Shown here: positions 59,401 through 64,000 of the stretch, one piece after another
Layout: each line of letters starts with the position of its first letter
How positions within the stretch are numbered: position 1 is the first letter of the stretch
From: Datura wrightii
Taxonomy: Eukaryota > Streptophyta > Magnoliopsida > Solanales > Solanaceae
DNA length: 64,000 bases
Reading direction: 5' to 3'
NCBI GenBank assembly: GCA_035772735.1
Contig: JASDFA010000016.1
Coordinates: 150,238,501 to 150,302,500 of the forward strand
Notes under the pieces: model-generated
What the model was told of the DNA's origin: nothing
What the model saw: the letters and a program-made list of their open reading frames with translations, nothing else
Database searches by the model: none
Program-made: the position numbers and the translations under genes

Positions 59401-61379
59401 TTGTTTGTATAGACATTCGGTAGAAAATTTAATCAAATAAGTTAAGGATTTGAAGATATGTGTTTGTACTTGTATTTACACATTTAACAGGTTACACATA
59501 TTTCTTGGGATGAAGAGTCGCCCGGGACGAAGGACTAGGGATTTGTTCTTTAGCTTAATTATTGATTTTATCTTATTTATTTTTCTGTATTAATTTGTTA
59601 TTTTATTTTTTCAGTTTTGTAATATTTGTAAAAAACGATGATAAATAGTGAAAAGGGTCTGGGGGCGGGGATCGTGTGCTTTCTCTTTACTTCTTTAATT
59701 GCTAATCTAGAAATCATGCTCGTAGAAATTTCAACAACATACGCGACAAATAGAAATTATGTCTATAGGATGGAATTTAAAATAAGTATGATTAATTCAT
59801 GTCTGTGTGGATCGTATTGTGTTAGTTATAACGTTTTTTTTAATTCAAAACAGGTGAAGTATGTAAATTTGCTTGTAAGGTTAAATAAATTCCAATATCA
59901 GCATCCTATTTTTATACTACTATCAGCCTAATCCTAAAAGTTAATAATCTGCTTATAATCTAGAACCCGTTCATTAGTCATCGCATATAGTTTTTGAGAA
60001 CATAGAAACAATTGGTTTTAAAAAAAATCGCCTATGGGATTTATAATTAATACTGTTGTTTCCTTCTAGAAACTATGGGTTAGAATGTGATTGTGGAACT
60101 GCAACAATTTCAAATTCTTTTAATGCATTTAAATACCTTGACCTTCATGATGAATAAATTACTTGTTAGAAATTATAGGATTTCACCACTTGCTAAATTT
60201 GCTTAGCCTAACAACTAGAAATCATATTTTCAAATTGCTATTTTAACATGGCTGATTAAATGCATCAAAATTCTATCTCTGGGAAATAGATTTATGATGA
60301 ATTGCATAAAATTAACCATCATAGTAGGTAACCTGATCTTATCAGAAATCTGCATTTATGATAAACTGTATGCATTTTTAGAACTCATGCCCATAGGATT
60401 CTCAATCTGTTTGCACTTGTTTGGACATCCTGTTCATTCATTTAACGTAGAGGCTTGTGTGAAACCTTTTAGATGTCAATTGTATGTCTAATTTTCTGTT
60501 GTTTGACGTTAATCGCCTTAAAAATCCTAAAATTTCTAGATTCAAAATGCCAATTAGCTGTCCAATGCCTCTTGGACATTAGGCTTGAGATGGGTAGGCA
60601 AATACTAGGACGTTAGCTTTGTCACCTAGAAACGCTTTTGGGCTAATAATCAAACTAGGTGGATAGTGGGATATGATAGTCCGTGCTCGCTGAATAATAG
60701 GAGCAACCCAAATGGTTGAGAAATATTATTTAAGTTGCACGGAGTGATCCCATTAGGATAAAATAACCCCCCTCTAAATGCAGAACTACGTTTGGCCTAA
60801 TTCCCTTAAGGGATACGTAGGCGCCTCTATGAGGTTCGGCCCCTTAGTTTTAAAATTCTTTGTTTGTTCGTTAAATTTTTATGTTTATTTTCTCAATATC
60901 TATTATTCTTGTATTTGTAACGTGTCGTATTTTTGGTCAATCTTCTTAATTGAATCATCAATTGTTGTAACTTTTTTTAGAAAAAATAATAATAGTATTT
61001 AAACGCATTTTATCCAAATTTCTTTCTTCTCACTTGTCTATAAGTTTTATTTATTTATTTATTCTTATCAATCTAGTTTAAGTGTAAATAATATAGGTTA
61101 AAATCAATCTTATTTGCTCGCCTAGTTAATTCACCACATATTAATGGATCCGACCGGGAACCACATTTGTGGACCTCTAAAGGTGCCTAACACCTTCCTT
61201 TCGAGGTAATTTAAGCCCTTGCCCGACTCTGGTAGCATAGATAACTAAGCAGACTTTTAGCTTAGAATGGTGCCCTAACGCACCTCAAATCATTAGGTGA
61301 CGACTCTTCTTTCACAACAAAGCCTTAAGAGTCGTCACATGTTGTATCCCGCTTTTCGCGAGAAAAATGGGGCGCGACA
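56452..61379 (+). repeat. Ogre/Tat-type 5' LTR (about 4.9 kb)
   Basis: Starts TGTTGACACCCAATTTTGACC and ends GAAAAATGGGGCGCGACA, directly followed by a tRNA-Arg-type primer site. Unusually long LTRs and this primer are hallmarks of Ogre/Tat gypsy elements. TATATAAA at 59025..59032 is the likely promoter. A C-rich block fills 57300..57970. The 3' LTR lies outside the window, so LTR identity cannot be confirmed here. Confidence 0.8.
59025..59032 (+). promoter_or_regulatory. Ogre LTR TATA box
   Basis: TATATAAA followed by GGAGGCCTCTTCCTCTCTG, a start-site-like arrangement in the latter half of the LTR. Confidence 0.6.
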
Positions 61380-61382
61380 GCA

Positions 61383-61400
61383 TGGCGACTCTGCTAGGGA
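61383..61400 (+). other. Ogre primer-binding site (tRNA-Arg type)
   Basis: TGGCGACTCTGCTAGGGA three bases after the LTR end. It is close to the Arg-tRNA complement used by Ogre elements. Confidence 0.8.
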
Positions 61401-62099
61401 TTTAGGTTTTAACCACAACGTGTTCGTTTTATGTAGGGTTTTATTCTATTTTTAATTCTTCTAAAATTTCTAACTGTCAGGTTTAAAATCTTTTCCCTTC
61501 ATTTGTTTCTAGCAATATTTATTCGCTTCCCTATATGTTTTACCATGAAGTTACTAACCATTTTCCTCTTTTTGTTTTTCCTGTTATTATTTATCATTCC
61601 TTTATGACGTAATACGCGATAATTATTTAAAAAATTATTACATTTTATATAAACTGGCATACCGCTCATATTTTCCCCCATTTGGAAATCCTTCACTATC
61701 ACACACAACAACGGTTGCGTGATTTCACGGCCGTTCACTATTAAAATACCTCGAGGAATGTCTTATGATTTGGTCGATCAGTGGTGCGTCGATGGTCATA
61801 AGCTTCCTCATCTCGAGTTGTCCGCTTGAGGGAACCATGTCATACCCACTCTTATTCCTAGAGCTTGACCGTGTATGCCTTTAGTAAGGTGTGCACATCA
61901 TATTAAACTTAGAAAATCACGACGTCTATGGTACGTCAAGATTAAATAGAGAAACTTGCCCTAAGTCTTAAGGGATTTTAAAATCCCGAAAAGGACGATC
62001 CATAAATTATGTGCATTTTGAAAGAAATAATGTTTAAGTAATGTCATTTTGCTCCTAGGTGGGTAGGTTAGTTTAAATTTCCTTTGTGCTGCAGGTACA
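61401..62099 (+). other. Ogre 5' internal leader
   Basis: Non-coding internal region between primer site and ORF1. No supported gene. Confidence 0.5.
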
Positions 62100-63707
62100 A
62101 TGAGTCTCCCTACCTCCTATCCGAGATTTGGCATGGTTTGGTGCATGCCCGTAGGAATGAAAGCATGGTGGTGTGATTTAGGAGAATATGGCCAAAATGA
62201 GGTGAGAGAAGTATTGGGGCACTTGCCTTCTCTTATGCAAGTTACCCCATGTTGAGAACTTATAGAAGCGGCCACTGCATTCTGGGACGAGAACAGAGTT
62301 GTCTTCAGATTTGGTGACATTGAAATGACTCCGTTATTGGAAGAAATTGGTGGGTATGTAGAAAACGTGAGCCTGTTGTGGAGAAATAGGAAATGGGAAA
62401 AGGCTGAGATGATTATACCCAAACGCGTCACCCTAAAAGATGCGTGTGACAAGTTGGGGCTGCAAGGTAGCAACATGGTATCCTATGTAATGAAGGGAAG
62501 GATGTCGAGAAAATATTTGCTTAACCATTTTGGTCACGATTCTTCTCGTGAAATCTACAAAGAAGAGAGTCCCGATCCAAGCTCGTGGATGAGCAAAAGA
62601 ATATTTGTATTCATGGTTTATTTTCTGGGGATGGTGGTCTTCCCACGAGGAGCTAAGGAAGACATTAATATCCGCCTTGTTTCGGTCATTCACGCCTTAT
62701 GCAAAGGTGTTGACAAAGGACCTTGCAAAATTGTCTCAATGATCGTGGCCAACATCTACCGATCTCTGGAAAGTGCAAAAATGGGTTTAAGCATTTCGAA
62801 GGATGTAACTTGTTGCTTCAACTCTGGCTTATCGAACATCTTCAAAAGGTGCATAGCAACCCGATCATGCCCATACCTACGGAAACCAATCACATTGCCA
62901 CTCACCATTACAGGGTCACTATGGGAGTTAAACTAATAAAAAGGCCCGAGGAGGTAGAAAAATAGGGTCAAATGTTGGGTAATTTGACAGAAGACTCTAT
63001 ACAGTGGATGTTCGATTTGTTTCCGAGATCCAACTTCATGGTGTATACCAAGTCTCGATACTATTTGGTTTTGATAGGACTCTGAGGTCTTCAATCGTAC
63101 TCTCCGATGCGGACAATACGTCAGGCTTAAAGAATGCAAATAATACCCAGGGTTACTGACATGGATACATACCAAGTGGATTACAAGGATGACCTTGTTC
63201 CGCATGCTCTGTACATTGCAAAAATGTGGAACAAAAAGATCTACCTCGACGAGAAGAGCATAGAGGCTGACCGATATCAGGCAGGCTACATAATAGGATA
63301 TATCGAGTGGCTACATGACGATTGGGCTGGTACTGCAATATCGAGTGTCAAACGAGGCAAGCATGTAGAGGATAAGGAAGCCCAAGCACAAACCCTCTAT
63401 TGTCGCTTAAAGAAAAAAGGTCCAAGATTATAAGGCTTGTCACCGACAGTTACATGACGATAATGCCAAAGAAATTGCTGAGATGGGCAAAGAGTTGGAG
63501 TACTGGAAAGATCGAGCCTTAGGTCTGGATTTAAGGATACAAGATTTGTGTGACGAATTCAGCAAACATGGGGAGGAATGCCTGAATGGGGGAGCTATGG
63601 GGAAGGATCGAGCATTGGCCTATCTTCTGTCTAGTCGCCACCGTTTTGACAAAGTACTAGAAGATCCAAAGAAATCAGACATCGATGAAGAAATTTTCAA
63701 GATTTAA
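62100..63707 (+). pseudogene. Ogre ORF1, plant-mobile-domain-like, broken
   Basis: From ATG at 62100 (MSLPTSYPRFGMVWCMPVGM) the frame runs, through one TGA at 62253..62255, into FRFGDIEMTPLLEEIGGYVE, WMSKRIFVFMVYFLGMVVFP and KIVSMIVANIYRSLE. A frameshift near 62780 moves it to FEGCNLLLQLWLIEHLQ, and further breaks lead to ALYIAKMWNKK and a coiled-coil tail ending 63707. These blocks match the extra ORF upstream of gag in Ogre elements, related to plant mobile domain proteins. Its function in Ogre is unclear. This copy is dead. A host PMD gene is unlikely because it follows an LTR and PBS. Confidence 0.7.
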
Positions 63708-64000
63708 TGTTATTTAGTTCATTTCTTGTATTTTTGCAACTTTTTATTCTAATAAAGTTTTATTTTGGGTTTATTTTTTGAGAAAAATGGCAATACTTAA
63801 CAACATGTTTCTCTCAAGCTCGTTAGACCTACCTTTGGCATAAAAGAGGCTCCAAAATTAGAAAACGCGTCAACATTTCTGTTTGATCTTTACTTTAATC
63901 TGCATGATTTCTAACCTCTCTTACTAACTATGATTTGTTTACTGTTTGTCTTATTTTTTTCCTTCCCAAAGGTTGATCTGTGCAAACCTGGCCTACTATA
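63708..64000 (+). other. Ogre internal region, runs off the window
   Basis: Non-coding sequence after ORF1; the gag-pol part would lie beyond the window. Confidence 0.4.

Noticed and set aside
59638..61002. Small + strand open frames of 65-97 codons
   Set aside because: All lie inside the Ogre LTR, with no conserved motif and no consistent frame.

Overview
This window is nuclear DNA of a dicot plant. It very probably comes from the nightshade family (Solanaceae: tomato, pepper and tobacco relatives). The evidence is an NPR1 protein that reads like the tomato/tobacco orthologue, Solanaceae-type SINE and MITE repeats, and intron-bearing genes in AT-rich DNA crowded with LTR retrotransposons. 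I cannot name the species from sequence alone.

Two host genes are supported. NPR1, the salicylic-acid defence co-activator, is on the + strand in four exons (1045..1575, 9389..10136, 14936..15136, 15662..15930). All junctions are GT-AG, and the joined frame is uninterrupted at 582 codons plus stop. A class A heat-stress transcription factor, most likely HsfA9, is on the - strand in two exons (47040..46633, 46463..45723; 382 aa). The two genes are convergent. From memory, NPR1 and HsfA9 are also neighbours in tomato, which supports orthology.

The rest is mobile DNA. NPR1 intron 1 (7.8 kb) holds a TRIM whose primer-binding site is split by a gag-deleted Ty1/copia element (target duplication GATAC), an RTE-type LINE remnant, a SINE and two MITEs. 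Intron 2 (4.8 kb) holds a second TRIM-like element interrupted by a 521-bp MITE, an RNase H fragment and an inverted SINE. The 29.8 kb between the two genes contains a MITE, low-complexity DNA, a LINE, a copia remnant, and a four-level nest of LTR elements (26257..43950). In that nest a gypsy LTR is split by a Tekay-type chromovirus (TSD TTGTC), whose 3' LTR holds a solo LTR (TSD GAAGA), which in turn holds another solo LTR in reverse (TSD TAATT). A copia remnant follows.

Upstream of the Hsf gene lie about 3 kb of AT-rich DNA, a cluster of ACATGTGTC-like motifs, another copia remnant, two gypsy-type LTR fragments, and from 56452 to the window end the 5' part of an Ogre/Tat-type element. That element has an LTR of about 4.9 kb, a tRNA-Arg-type PBS and a broken plant-mobile-domain-like ORF1.

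I found no rRNA, tRNA or CRISPR, and no convincing undescribed system. The most informative signals are the precisely resolvable nested insertions, a palindromic repeat module shared by two distant sites, and residue-level peculiarities in the two host proteins.
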